The position numbers and the translations under genes are program-made. This document shows positions 26,196-35,656 of a DNA stretch of 64,000 nucleotides, one piece after another (the stretch's first letter is position 1; each line of letters starts with the position of its first letter). This DNA is from Chitinophagales bacterium (GTDB lineage Bacteria > Bacteroidota > Bacteroidia > Chitinophagales > Chitinophagaceae). The DNA lies in NCBI GenBank assembly GCA_015655125.1, contig JAATFP010000105.1, positions 16,492-80,491 of the forward strand. The letters run 5' to 3'. The notes below the pieces were generated by a model. That model saw nothing but the letters and a program-made list of their open reading frames with translations. It was not told where the DNA came from and searched no databases.

Positions 26196-27395
26196 TTAAA
26201 AAATTGATCTCTTTTCTTTTATCCTCTTACTCCTGACTAGTGCTTCTAGATAATAATAGTCGGCATAACTTAAAGGCACATCTACTTCACTATTAGCTGG
26301 TTTGGAGCCCGTACTATGCAACAATAAAAATCCTTTTGCTTCACCAACAGATGCACGATAATGATTGGTGATACTACTCATCATCCTGCCGGCTTTCGCC
26401 AGGTATATTTTTTTATTGCCGCTGTATAAACTTAACTCATACAATGCAGACGCAATAATGGCCGCCGCTGAAACATCCCTGGGTTCATCAGGAATTGATG
26501 GGGCATTAAAATCCCAATACGGTACAAGGTCTGCGGCAAGGTTCGGGTTATTCAAAATATAACCGGCCACATTCTCTGCCTGCTTCAAATAAGCAGGATC
26601 TTTCGTTTCCCGGTAACAAAGCGTGAAGCCATACAATGCCCACGCCTGCCCGCGCGCCCACGCACTTTCATCTGCATAGCCCTGGTGCGTCGTTTTTTTC
26701 AAGACGATACCGGCATTTATGGTATCGTAATCAACCACGTGATAAGAACTAAAATCTTTTCTGAAATGATTTTTCATGGTCGTGTTCGCATGAATAACCG
26801 CAATTTTATAAAAGGAAGAATCACCGGATAGTTTCGTCGCTTCAAACAATAATTCCAGGTTCATCATATTGTCGATGATCGTTGGATAGGTCCAGCGCCT
26901 CGTATTGTCCCACGATCTGATGGTTCCGGTAACTACATTGAATCTTTTGGCCAGAGTTTTAGCCGCCTGGATGATCACGCGTTTATAAGTTTCGTCCTTC
27001 GTAAGCTGGTAGCCGGTTCCCACACTACAATATATTTTAAAACCGAGGTCGTGAGTGGTAAGGTCGTATTGCTGACTTTCGATATTTTTTGTAAAAGCTT
27101 CTGCCTGTATTTTCCATACACTTTTATTTGTCAACTCATAAAGCAACCAAAGTTGTCCCGGGAAAAAGCCGCTCGTCCAGTCCTTTGCCGGAACGAGTTT
27201 CAATTCGCCATTTTCCAAAGTTCTGGGAGACACCAATGACATATTGCCCGAAGCTGCGCGCCTATCGGCAATTTGGGCCAGCATCACCTGTGTTTGTTGT
27301 TCCAACTGTGTAACTACCTTTTTCATTTTTTGCGCTTCAGTGTTCAAAGCAACAAATAAAAAGATAACAGCTGCTAAAAAATTTCTTTTGATCAT
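26196..27395 (-). CDS. Glycoside hydrolase family 88, unsaturated glucuronyl hydrolase
   Basis: 399 residues with a signal peptide (NFLAAVIFLFVALNTEAQ). The alpha/alpha-barrel signature is clear: DWTSGFFPGQLWLLYELT, THDLGFKIYCSVGTGYQLT with Asp about 116, and WTYPTIIDNMMNLELLFEA with the catalytic Asp about 175, then DESAWARGQAWALYGFTLCY. GH88 enzymes hydrate the 4,5-double bond left by a polysaccharide lyase and release the unsaturated uronic acid. Its presence implies a lyase step, supporting the lyase role of the beta-helix protein. Its start overlaps the stop of the GH2-malectin gene by 4 bases, so they are translationally coupled. Confidence 0.94.
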   Translation of the reverse strand: MIKRNFLAAVIFLFVALNTEAQKMKKVVTQLEQQTQVMLAQIADRRAASGNMSLVSPRTLENGELKLVPAKDWTSGFFPGQLWLLYELTNKSVWKIQAEAFTKNIESQQYDLTTHDLGFKIYCSVGTGYQLTKDETYKRVIIQAAKTLAKRFNVVTGTIRSWDNTRRWTYPTIIDNMMNLELLFEATKLSGDSSFYKIAVIHANTTMKNHFRKDFSSYHVVDYDTINAGIVLKKTTHQGYADESAWARGQAWALYGFTLCYRETKDPAYLKQAENVAGYILNNPNLAADLVPYWDFNAPSIPDEPRDVSAAAIIASALYELSLYSGNKKIYLAKAGRMMSSITNHYRASVGEAKGFLLLHSTGSKPANSEVDVPLSYADYYYLEALVRSKRIKEKRSIF

Positions 27396-30022
27396 CTTGA
27401 TATTTTTTTCACCCGGAGTGCGTTCAATATGGTTTCACCTTCCGTTGCTTTAAAACCTACGGTGATCCCATGTTTATTACTGACGATTATTTTAAATGTT
27501 TTTTTTACCGCTGTAGCTGTTCCAAATTCTTTCGCTATATTGAACCGTTGCAAAACAGGAACTTCGTTTATCATCACGTCGAAACACCTGTTCTCAACTT
27601 TTTCCATGCGGTTATTTCCATTAAGATTATATATTACTTCCTGCACTTTGCCACCCATTAATTCTGCAAAATAAAGCGTCACTTCGTATTCGCCATCCGG
27701 AACATCCATCTTATAGGCAGAAAGACCAACCAGCTGCGTCTGATAAACAGGATCATCCGGTGTTCCTTTGATGTTTTTATCCGTTCCATAAGGCAATGAA
27801 CTACCCGTTAATTTAAATGGTTTGCCGTTAACATGGCCCCAGCCTCCGGAATAATATTGCTGATCCGGTTGCCACACATTACCGGCGGAATCAATAAATA
27901 AACGCTTTGAACCGGCGAGAATATTGAGGTCGCTGAAGATTTTTTTATCTTGGAATTTGAAAGGCTGCAACCGGAAGTCAACCAAATTGCTGTCTACATA
28001 AAAACGACCATGTTTTACCACAGACGCTTCAATAACATTTGTTCCGTTTACAAACGGAACCATCCATTCACAGATACCATCTATCGGAAAGGCATCTGGA
28101 AATGATCGCCCATTTACAGAAAGTGATACCGGCGAACGATTGGCCGCTACCTGTACTTTCTGAAGGCCGGTTGTTTTCCCGCTATCGGCAATACCTGCGC
28201 TCCATTTGGATCCCAGCACTTTTACAAACGGCGATGAAGATAACATTGCTTTGTAAAAATAATAAGGATCTTTCGGAACCCTGTTCCATTGCAACAATCC
28301 TTTGTTGTTAATATGCGGCATGGTTTCATTGCGCGTTTCAGAATTAAAGTCGGCAAGGTTCCAGATAACGCCTGCCGATACAAACGACCGCGCCATTATT
28401 TGTTTGAAATAATATTGGTGAAATACGGTAGCATATTCTACGCTTTTATCAAACCTGACGGGTGCAGCGCTCCGTATCCGCGGATCGGCATCTGCACCGT
28501 ACTCGGTGATCATCACCGGCTTTGCGGGATGATCTTTATGAAAGCGATCGAGAAAGGCCGGAAGATCATCCAGGTTGGCACTGTACCAACCTGGATATAA
28601 GTTCCAGCCGGTTATCATAGGAATATCTATCAAACCTGCGTCTGCATATTTTCCGTATGCGCCATGGTTAGCCATCATTGTATACCGTAACGGGTCTTCC
28701 TTTCGGGTAAGACTGTCGAGTTTTTTTGCAAGAAGACGGATGTTTGAAAAGTAAATATTTTGCCTTTCGTTATCATTGTTGAATTGCGGACGCAACAGTA
28801 TCTCATTCATATAGCACCATATGATCACCGACGGATGATTATAATTCTGCCGGATCATTTCAGTTTGCATTGCCAGGCAATTGTTATAAAAGCTATCTGA
28901 TTCGTTGATCTCGTTTACAACCGGAATTTCCACAGACGAAAGTAAGCCCAATTCATCGCAAGCCTTCATCACAACCGGATCCTGAGGATAATGGGCCACG
29001 CGCAGAAAGTTGGCACCCATTTGCTTCAACAGCTCCACGTCTTTTCGCGCAAGCTTTTCCGGCACAGCGTTCCCCATACCTTCCCGATCCTGGTGGCGGC
29101 TGGCGCCGATCAATTTTATCGGCTTACCATTGAGAAAAAAGCCGCTGTCAGCATCAAACCTGAACCAACGTATGCCAAGCGGATTGGTTACCTCATCAAC
29201 TTTTTTGCCTGTGATAATATCCGTAATTGTTGAAACAACTTTGTACAAATACGGATGCTCGGGAGTCCACAAAACCGGATGATCGATTGTGATTGCCTGT
29301 AGAAATGAAGTATCGCCTGATATTTTAGAAAGACCGGCGCATGAAAAAGATGTTACCTGCCGCCCTGCAGCATCATAAATTGTTGTAGTGAGTTTTATTT
29401 TTTTATCAGTTTTTTTTCTGTTTGACACGATGGTACGGATATCGACTACCGACTCCTGCTCGTTTGCAGTGGACGTTGAAATAAAAACAGCGTTGCTCCC
29501 ATGATCATCGCAAGACATGTGAACGTCATCAAGTGCAACCAACGAAACTTTGCGGTACAAACCGCCGTAAAAAGTAAAGTCGGCACTCAAGGGTGGAACG
29601 TTGCGGTCCGCGCCATTGCTTACTTCTACCCTGATCTCGTTTTGTCTCTTGAAATTAAAAAAAGACGTCAGCCTTATGTTGAATGCCGTGTAACCGCCAA
29701 TATGCACACCCGCAAGCTGATCATTTACATAGATTTTTGCAGTTTGATTGGCGCCTTCAAAAAAAAGATAAATTTCTTTTCCCACGAATACACGGTTGAA
29801 AGGAATCGTTTTTTTATAAGATGCAGACCCTCGATAATAACCGGGTTCATCATCCATCACATCAGCCACGTTCCAGGTATGCGGAAGATCGACCTTTAGA
29901 GGATGCTCCGTACCGCTTTGAATCTTCGAAAATTTCCATCCCTTGTTCAACGGCAATACCATCCGTTGCGCATAAACAAAAGCATGCAGCAGGAAAACAA
30001 CGGATAGAAAAATATATTTCAA
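27392..30022 (-). CDS. Glycoside hydrolase family 2 with C-terminal malectin domain
   Basis: 876 residues, signal peptide MKYIFLSVVFLLHAFVYAQ. The start codon is TTG, as a stop lies just upstream and no ATG is available before the signal peptide. Domains: GH2 sugar-binding (NKGWKFSKIQSG onwards), Ig-like domain, TIM barrel with acid/base Glu about 407 (VIIWCYMNEILL) and nucleophile Glu about 507 (KPVMITEYGADAD), a beta-sandwich, and from about residue 695 a malectin-like carbohydrate-binding domain (GGWGHVNGKPFKL, YEVTLYFAELMGGKVQ). It would act on beta-linked galactose or glucuronate ends in the periplasm. The two GH2 proteins in this operon are only distantly alike. Confidence 0.92.
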   Translation of the reverse strand: MKYIFLSVVFLLHAFVYAQRMVLPLNKGWKFSKIQSGTEHPLKVDLPHTWNVADVMDDEPGYYRGSASYKKTIPFNRVFVGKEIYLFFEGANQTAKIYVNDQLAGVHIGGYTAFNIRLTSFFNFKRQNEIRVEVSNGADRNVPPLSADFTFYGGLYRKVSLVALDDVHMSCDDHGSNAVFISTSTANEQESVVDIRTIVSNRKKTDKKIKLTTTIYDAAGRQVTSFSCAGLSKISGDTSFLQAITIDHPVLWTPEHPYLYKVVSTITDIITGKKVDEVTNPLGIRWFRFDADSGFFLNGKPIKLIGASRHQDREGMGNAVPEKLARKDVELLKQMGANFLRVAHYPQDPVVMKACDELGLLSSVEIPVVNEINESDSFYNNCLAMQTEMIRQNYNHPSVIIWCYMNEILLRPQFNNDNERQNIYFSNIRLLAKKLDSLTRKEDPLRYTMMANHGAYGKYADAGLIDIPMITGWNLYPGWYSANLDDLPAFLDRFHKDHPAKPVMITEYGADADPRIRSAAPVRFDKSVEYATVFHQYYFKQIMARSFVSAGVIWNLADFNSETRNETMPHINNKGLLQWNRVPKDPYYFYKAMLSSSPFVKVLGSKWSAGIADSGKTTGLQKVQVAANRSPVSLSVNGRSFPDAFPIDGICEWMVPFVNGTNVIEASVVKHGRFYVDSNLVDFRLQPFKFQDKKIFSDLNILAGSKRLFIDSAGNVWQPDQQYYSGGWGHVNGKPFKLTGSSLPYGTDKNIKGTPDDPVYQTQLVGLSAYKMDVPDGEYEVTLYFAELMGGKVQEVIYNLNGNNRMEKVENRCFDVMINEVPVLQRFNIAKEFGTATAVKKTFKIIVSNKHGITVGFKATEGETILNALRVKKISR

Positions 30023-30123
30023 ATAAGATTATTTCAATTTAGGTATCCATTTTATTTTCTGTCAATGCAAAACGCAATTGTTAACCAAGGCATGCAATCG
30101 GCTTAAAGCAAATCACAAAAAAT

Positions 30124-30636
30124 TTAATTGATCGTTACCGGCCGCGAAAAAGCTGTGGAAAATATATCAACATCAAACTGCGGCGTGACATTATCCAGCA
30201 TTTGCACTTCCATTTTACGCACGCCTGGTGCGGTATTGTTTAACAACCTGATATAGATCGTATCCATCGCCTGTATTGCTTTTGGAAAAACGATGCTGTA
30301 TGTGCTGTCAGATGAAGGGATCAAGTTTCCATTCTTATCAACGATATTATAATCCACACCCGGGTAAGCAGGAGTAGTAATATTGGTTGTGGTTACACGG
30401 TATTTTGCTACGGCATCATAGTCGCGCACAAAGGTGGAGTAAAATTGCACCGGAAATTTGAGCAATGCTGTCTGCGTTCTTGCCACCGTTACTGCGGTGT
30501 TGTTGTTCGGAACGAAGATCGCGTAATAGTGATGATCCAGATCCGACACACCTTTTGGCGTGTCGGGATCCTTGTTGCACGAAGTAAAAATAATAATGGC
30601 GGCAGATACTGCGAGAATATAATTGAACAATTTCAT
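30124..30636 (-). CDS. Outer-membrane lipoprotein of the SusE/DUF4843 kind
   Basis: 170 residues from MKLFNYILAVSAA at 30636; the frame is open upstream but that part overlaps susD. A lipobox IIIFTSCNKD puts the lipid on Cys near residue 20. The rest is a beta-sandwich-like domain (YYAIFVPNNNTAVTVARTQT, AYPGVDYNIVDKNGNLIPSS, SYSIVFPKAIQAMDTIYIRL). It occupies the SusE/SusF position directly after SusD, suggesting a surface glycan-binding role; the exact DUF assignment is tentative. Confidence 0.75.
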   Translation of the reverse strand: MKLFNYILAVSAAIIIFTSCNKDPDTPKGVSDLDHHYYAIFVPNNNTAVTVARTQTALLKFPVQFYSTFVRDYDAVAKYRVTTTNITTPAYPGVDYNIVDKNGNLIPSSDSTYSIVFPKAIQAMDTIYIRLLNNTAPGVRKMEVQMLDNVTPQFDVDIFSTAFSRPVTIN

Positions 30637-30652
30637 GATTTCGTTTTTTATT

Positions 30653-32311
30653 TTACCAGTTTGGATTTTGAATAACATTGCCTTGGCTGAGACTGATCTC
30701 ATTTAACGGAACAGGATACAGATAATCGCGATCGACCCTGAAACTCCTGGTGTTGGCGGGTTCCACGATCAATACCCTGTCACTATTCAGATTCAGGCTG
30801 TTCTGATTGGTACCTACCCATTCCGCAGCAATGAACTTTGCACCGAGCAGATCTTTCGGCAAAACAGTTTCCGCCATTTTCCAGCGAAGGAGGTCGTCAT
30901 ACCTGAAACCTTCGAGCGCCAGTTCCACTGTACGTTCGCGCCTGATCTCTTCACGCATGCTTAGATTATTTGCGGTAACAAATGCGTTGGTAAGTTTGGG
31001 GCCGAAACCAACCCTGGTTCGCAATGTATTCACTGTAAGGTTCAGATCAGCATCGCTGATCGCTTCTGTTAATTCAAATTTAGCTTCAGCAAGAATTAAA
31101 AGTACCTCTGCATAGCGGATCAATATCCTGTCGGTTGTTGCAGCATTTACAATATTCTGATCGATGGTATTGAATTCCTTTTTCGGTGCAATGGCAGTTC
31201 TGATACCCAATGATGTTTTCGGAATCCATGGCCCCTGGTAAGCCACTTCTCCCGCGCGAAAATAAGAGAACGATACGCGTGGGTCTCGGTTATCCAGGAT
31301 GGTATTATAACTTGTTTCATCGGCTTCTGCAATAAAATTTGCAGAACGCGTGGCGGATGGTGTTGTACCATCTATACCAAATGCAGGCAAACCATCGGCA
31401 TATAAATATTGGCGCAATAAATTTCTGGTGGGCGCAAGTTGCCCGTTTTCAAGGTTCCTTGATTGGTTGTGGCCGAGTAACAGGTTGTCTTTGCTGACAC
31501 CGTATATTTTCACAAAAATATTTTCAAGGTTCGCCGGGCCTTCACCAGCCTGGATAAAAAGGTTGCCATAATTTGAAAACAAAGCATGTCCCTCGCCCAT
31601 CGTGCTGGTTGCAGCCGCAATTGCAATATTGAGATGTGCCTGCCAGTCAACTCCCGGCGTATTATGAAATTTCGCACTCGTGCCTTCATGCAGGGCAACA
31701 CGCGCTTTAAGCGCCCATGCGGTACTTCTAAAAACACGCCCCCATTGAGTTGCGGGAAGTTCCGACCTTCTCGGAAGATATTTCGCCGCAGAATCAAGAT
31801 CATCATATATCTGTTGCACCACCTGCGCCCTTGGCGTACGGGCCATATATAGTTCGGGGGATGTTGCCAGCAATGTTTTTAACAACAGTGGAACATCACC
31901 ATATATTTTCACCAGTTTCGAATAGGCGTATGCGCGGAAGAAATATGATTCTGCAAACCACCTGTTGCGAACCGCGTCTGAAACTCTTGCATTCAACCCT
32001 TTTTCAAGGATGTTGTTGGCGGTAAATATTTCGTCGTAACGGTCGTTCCAATCTGCACTTGTATTTGGCACAGATCTGTTGCCGGTACTTACGGAATTCG
32101 GACTGGTATTTACAGCATCGTCTGCACGGTTGTCTATCCAATCACCATCCAGTTCCTGGTACAAACGATTGGATGCTGTGATGAGATCGTTTTCGGTGTT
32201 CCAGTATTGAGTATCTACGATATCTGTTTCCGGATCCCGCTGGATCTTACAACTGTTCAACAAATATGTTGCGCCGAGTAGGTATATAGAAAGATGAATG
32301 ATTTTTTTCAT
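30653..32311 (-). CDS. susD: SusD/RagB-family outer-membrane glycan-binding lipoprotein
   Basis: 552 residues, lipoprotein signal IHLSIYLLGATYLLNSCKIQ with the modified Cys about 21. The TPR-type SusD core is seen as SNRLYQELDGDW, RWFAESYFFRAYAYSKLVKI, YGDVPLLLKTLL, RGRV-like STAWALKARVALHEGTSAKF and the C-terminal signature ELALEGFRYDDLLRWKMAET plus YLYPVPLNEISLSQGNVIQN. It caps the SusC transporter and delivers the oligosaccharide. It lies 11 bases after susC. Confidence 0.95.
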   Translation of the reverse strand: MKKIIHLSIYLLGATYLLNSCKIQRDPETDIVDTQYWNTENDLITASNRLYQELDGDWIDNRADDAVNTSPNSVSTGNRSVPNTSADWNDRYDEIFTANNILEKGLNARVSDAVRNRWFAESYFFRAYAYSKLVKIYGDVPLLLKTLLATSPELYMARTPRAQVVQQIYDDLDSAAKYLPRRSELPATQWGRVFRSTAWALKARVALHEGTSAKFHNTPGVDWQAHLNIAIAAATSTMGEGHALFSNYGNLFIQAGEGPANLENIFVKIYGVSKDNLLLGHNQSRNLENGQLAPTRNLLRQYLYADGLPAFGIDGTTPSATRSANFIAEADETSYNTILDNRDPRVSFSYFRAGEVAYQGPWIPKTSLGIRTAIAPKKEFNTIDQNIVNAATTDRILIRYAEVLLILAEAKFELTEAISDADLNLTVNTLRTRVGFGPKLTNAFVTANNLSMREEIRRERTVELALEGFRYDDLLRWKMAETVLPKDLLGAKFIAAEWVGTNQNSLNLNSDRVLIVEPANTRSFRVDRDYLYPVPLNEISLSQGNVIQNPNW

Positions 32312-32322
32312 GTTCGTAAAAA

Positions 32323-35300
32323 TTAAAGTGAAATGTTTAATCCAAATGCGATACTGCGGTAGAATGGATAAGTGGTGGCGCTTACGTTGTTGCTCACTTC
32401 CGGGTCAAATACGCTCAACACTTTTGTAGATTCCCAAAGGTCCTGACCGGAGATATACACGCGAACCTGTTGCGCCAGTTTTTTCGGAACCGGAACATTG
32501 TAACCAATCTGTACGTTTTTCAAACGGATATAACTTCCGTTCTGTGCCCAGCGGTCAGAAGGTTTGTAGTTGTGCGCACTTGTCTGATACATTCTGGGAA
32601 AAAAAGCATCCGGGTTGTCCGGAGTCCAGCGATCCATGTGGATGGTCCATGGCATATCAGCGGTTCCAAGCATTGGAGACAAGGTTTCTTCGGAGATGAG
32701 GAACGTGCGTTTCATGGCGCCCTGGAAAAACACAGATACGTCAAATCCTTTCCATGCGGCGCCTACATTGAACCCATATGTATAACGCGCGTTCGTAGTT
32801 CCGAGATAAACAAGATCGCCGGAATTGCCAGGTACGCCGCCGCCTGCATCGATCTTCCCGTCACCATTGAGATCAAGATATTTTACATCACCTGCTTTGG
32901 GATTTGCGAAGAAAGGATAGTTCACTTTGGTTTTGTAATCTGCCGCTTCCTGATCGGTTTGGAAAAAGCCGTCGGTTTTATAACCCCACACACTATTAAG
33001 ACCATATCCTTCCACAAGGTTCACCACACCGCCGGTACCGATCGCATTTTTTCCATCGTAATCCACAAGTTTATTTTGGTTGTCGGAAATATTAAACCCG
33101 ACGCTATACTCAACTTTGCCTGCCCGGTCTTTCCACCTTACGTCGAGTTCTTTTCCCCATGATCTTAATTTCCCCTGGTTGATGAAGCCTGGGGCTACGC
33201 CGGCGATATTAGGAATATTCGCCTGCGCCAAGAGGTCGGTCGTAACTTTCACGTAATAATCCGCAGTAACGCTAAGCCTGTTTCTTAAGAATCCAAGATC
33301 TACTCCAACGTTTGTCTGCGCTACGGTTTCCCAGGTGAGGTCGGGCGAGGCCATGATCGCCTGGTAAACGTACGGCGCGCGAAGGCCGTTGAACACAAGA
33401 TTGTTGGAGGTGGCAATACCACTAACCAGCAACGTCTGATAATCGTAATAACCAAGTACATCGCTGTTGCCAAGCTTACCCCAAGAACCGCGAACCTTAA
33501 AGTTGTTGAGGAAAGAAATGTTCTTCATAAAATCTTCTTCGCTCACTCTCCAGGCTGCAGAGAAAGACGGGAACATCCGCCAGCGATCAGTTGGTACAAG
33601 ACGCGAACTTCCATCATGACGATAAGATGCTTCGAATAGATATTTGCCTTTGAAATTGTAATTCAATCTTCCGAAGAAAGATGCAATGGCCCATGTTTGT
33701 ACAAGATCCTGGCTCGTTTTTGTAAGCGGGTCGGCAAAGTTCAGACTAAACTGATCGTTGCTTGGCATTCCCTGTCCGCTTGCCTGTACTTCATCTTTCC
33801 GGTATTCTTCATAAGAGGCTCCTTGCAGTAAAGTGAAGGAATGGTCTTTCCATTTGTAATTATAAGTAAGAAAACTCTGAATGTTATTTTGATAGCCCTT
33901 GTTTTTTATCTGTGTAAGTTTGTTGGGCGTATTGATGCTGAAACGAACTGTATTGGTTGTGCGACCATACCAGTAAAGGGTTTTGGCCTCATTCCTCATA
34001 TTATAAGAATTCTGGTTCCTCCAGGCGATAACATCCAATGTAAGTCCCTTGACCACATTTTTTACCTGTAACCCTACCCTGCTTGTAAATGTTTCGTAGT
34101 CGCGTTTTTCAAGGCCGGCATTTTTTTCAATATCCACCGCATTTACCTGCAGATCGCCATTATAGATATTGCCGGTTTTGTCTTCTGCAGGCACATACAG
34201 CGACTGGCGTGTACGACTGCGATAAAGCCGATTGATGATCTGCTCCGTACCATAAGAATTTTCGCGTGTGAAGGAACCGATGTATCCCGTCGTTACTTTG
34301 AGACTTAAATAATTGTTGAGTTCTGCATTTACATTCAGTTTGAAATTGTAGCGGGAGTTATCATCCGGTCCGAATTTAAGAACGCCGTCGCGCTGATAAT
34401 AACTACCGGACATGAGGTAATTTAATTTCTGTGTACCTCCCCCGACGGATAGTGAATGATTTTGCTGATGATTCACTTTATCCATCCCTTCCTCCACCCA
34501 GTTATTGTTTCCGAAATATTCCCACCGGTCAGCCGTAGGGTTGGGACGATATGAAAAATTTGGATTGCGGAGCCATTCATTCTGTTCGTCGTTAAATTCT
34601 CTTGCCCCGGTAGCATTAAAACGCGCTTCATCAATAAGGGTTTGTTCGTCCCATGAATTGAGGCGTTCCGGCTGACGTGCCGTAATATTGATACCATAAT
34701 AGGTATTGAAATTTATGCGGGTCTTTCCGCCACTGTTGGCACCTTGCTTTGTAGTAACGAGCAATACGCCGTTCGCGGCCCGCGAGCCATATATGGAAGA
34801 TGCCGATGCATCCTTCAAAACAGAGATCGATTCCACATCGCTGGGATCAAGAAGATTGATATCCTGTTCAACGCCGTCTACAAGTGTCAATATGCCTGCA
34901 CCAGTTCCGGTTGTGGAACTGAATCCGCGAACGCGGATTCCATATCCTTCTGCACCAGGTTTACCGCTCCCGCGAAAAACCGTAACACCCGGAAGCACAC
35001 CTTGCAGCGCACCCGTTACGTTAGGAACGGGCCGGTTTGCCAATTCTTTGCCAGTTACCACCGCAACTGAACCGCTGAGATTTACCTTTTTTTGTGTTCC
35101 GTAACCGACCACAACCACCGCATCAATTGTTTGAGCGGAAGATAGGAGCCGCATGTTAATCACACGATTTTCGCCAACAGTTGTGGTCACTGCATTAAAA
35201 CCGGTGCTGGAAAAAGTGATCTTTGCGCCGTTGTTTGCTTTAAGGGAATAAAATCCTTTACTATCAGTTGCGGCACCATTCCTGGGATTGTTGACGGTAA

Positions 35301-35469
35301 CGCTCACATTTGCAACGGGTGTACCGGAAGAATCGGTTACAATTCCTTCCACTTGTTTGGACTGTGCAAAAGCCGCAAGACCTGAAAATAAGAAGAAAAT
35401 AAAGAAAGAAAATAGCGGCAATTTCCTGCGCGGAGATATTGACACGCTACCGTTTTTTTGAAGGTTCAT
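32323..35469 (-). CDS. susC: SusC/RagA TonB-linked outer-membrane transporter
   Basis: 1048 residues with a signal peptide (LFSFFIFFLFSGLAAFAQ). The carboxypeptidase-D-like domain (VEGIVTDSSGTPVANVSVTV) is followed by the TonB-box region (VVVVGYGTQKKVNLSGSVAV), the plug with GIRVRGFSSTTGTGAGILTL and DASASSIYGSRAANGVLLVT, and a 22-strand beta-barrel ending RVYISGQDLWESTKVLS and a final aromatic strand. It imports oligosaccharides across the outer membrane using TonB energy. No STN domain is seen, so it should not signal to an anti-sigma factor; control is more likely by the LacI-type protein encoded opposite. Confidence 0.96.
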   Translation of the reverse strand: MNLQKNGSVSISPRRKLPLFSFFIFFLFSGLAAFAQSKQVEGIVTDSSGTPVANVSVTVNNPRNGAATDSKGFYSLKANNGAKITFSSTGFNAVTTTVGENRVINMRLLSSAQTIDAVVVVGYGTQKKVNLSGSVAVVTGKELANRPVPNVTGALQGVLPGVTVFRGSGKPGAEGYGIRVRGFSSTTGTGAGILTLVDGVEQDINLLDPSDVESISVLKDASASSIYGSRAANGVLLVTTKQGANSGGKTRINFNTYYGINITARQPERLNSWDEQTLIDEARFNATGAREFNDEQNEWLRNPNFSYRPNPTADRWEYFGNNNWVEEGMDKVNHQQNHSLSVGGGTQKLNYLMSGSYYQRDGVLKFGPDDNSRYNFKLNVNAELNNYLSLKVTTGYIGSFTRENSYGTEQIINRLYRSRTRQSLYVPAEDKTGNIYNGDLQVNAVDIEKNAGLEKRDYETFTSRVGLQVKNVVKGLTLDVIAWRNQNSYNMRNEAKTLYWYGRTTNTVRFSINTPNKLTQIKNKGYQNNIQSFLTYNYKWKDHSFTLLQGASYEEYRKDEVQASGQGMPSNDQFSLNFADPLTKTSQDLVQTWAIASFFGRLNYNFKGKYLFEASYRHDGSSRLVPTDRWRMFPSFSAAWRVSEEDFMKNISFLNNFKVRGSWGKLGNSDVLGYYDYQTLLVSGIATSNNLVFNGLRAPYVYQAIMASPDLTWETVAQTNVGVDLGFLRNRLSVTADYYVKVTTDLLAQANIPNIAGVAPGFINQGKLRSWGKELDVRWKDRAGKVEYSVGFNISDNQNKLVDYDGKNAIGTGGVVNLVEGYGLNSVWGYKTDGFFQTDQEAADYKTKVNYPFFANPKAGDVKYLDLNGDGKIDAGGGVPGNSGDLVYLGTTNARYTYGFNVGAAWKGFDVSVFFQGAMKRTFLISEETLSPMLGTADMPWTIHMDRWTPDNPDAFFPRMYQTSAHNYKPSDRWAQNGSYIRLKNVQIGYNVPVPKKLAQQVRVYISGQDLWESTKVLSVFDPEVSNNVSATTYPFYRSIAFGLNISL

Positions 35470-35579
35470 ACAGCAGTTTATTTAGCATTATTAGTAATAG
35501 AAGCAATAGAAAATTTCATTTTTCTAAACGAAAGTTCTCTTTATTTCTTTAGTTTTTATAAATGTTTGCGGGATTTATT

Positions 35580-35591
35580 TACGAAAACGTA
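35580..35591. promoter_or_regulatory. Candidate LacI-family operator
   Basis: TACGAAAACGTA is an interrupted palindrome (TACG, AAAA, CGTA) in the 187-bp gap between susC and the divergent lacI-type gene. ACGAAA also occurs at 35528 and 35627 on the same strand. LacI proteins bind such symmetric sites; assignment is by position and symmetry only. Confidence 0.35.
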
Positions 35592-35656
35592 GTAGTATTT
35601 ATTCGTATTATTTTCGATAATTTTACACGAAACAAGCATTTACAACTTCGCCATAT

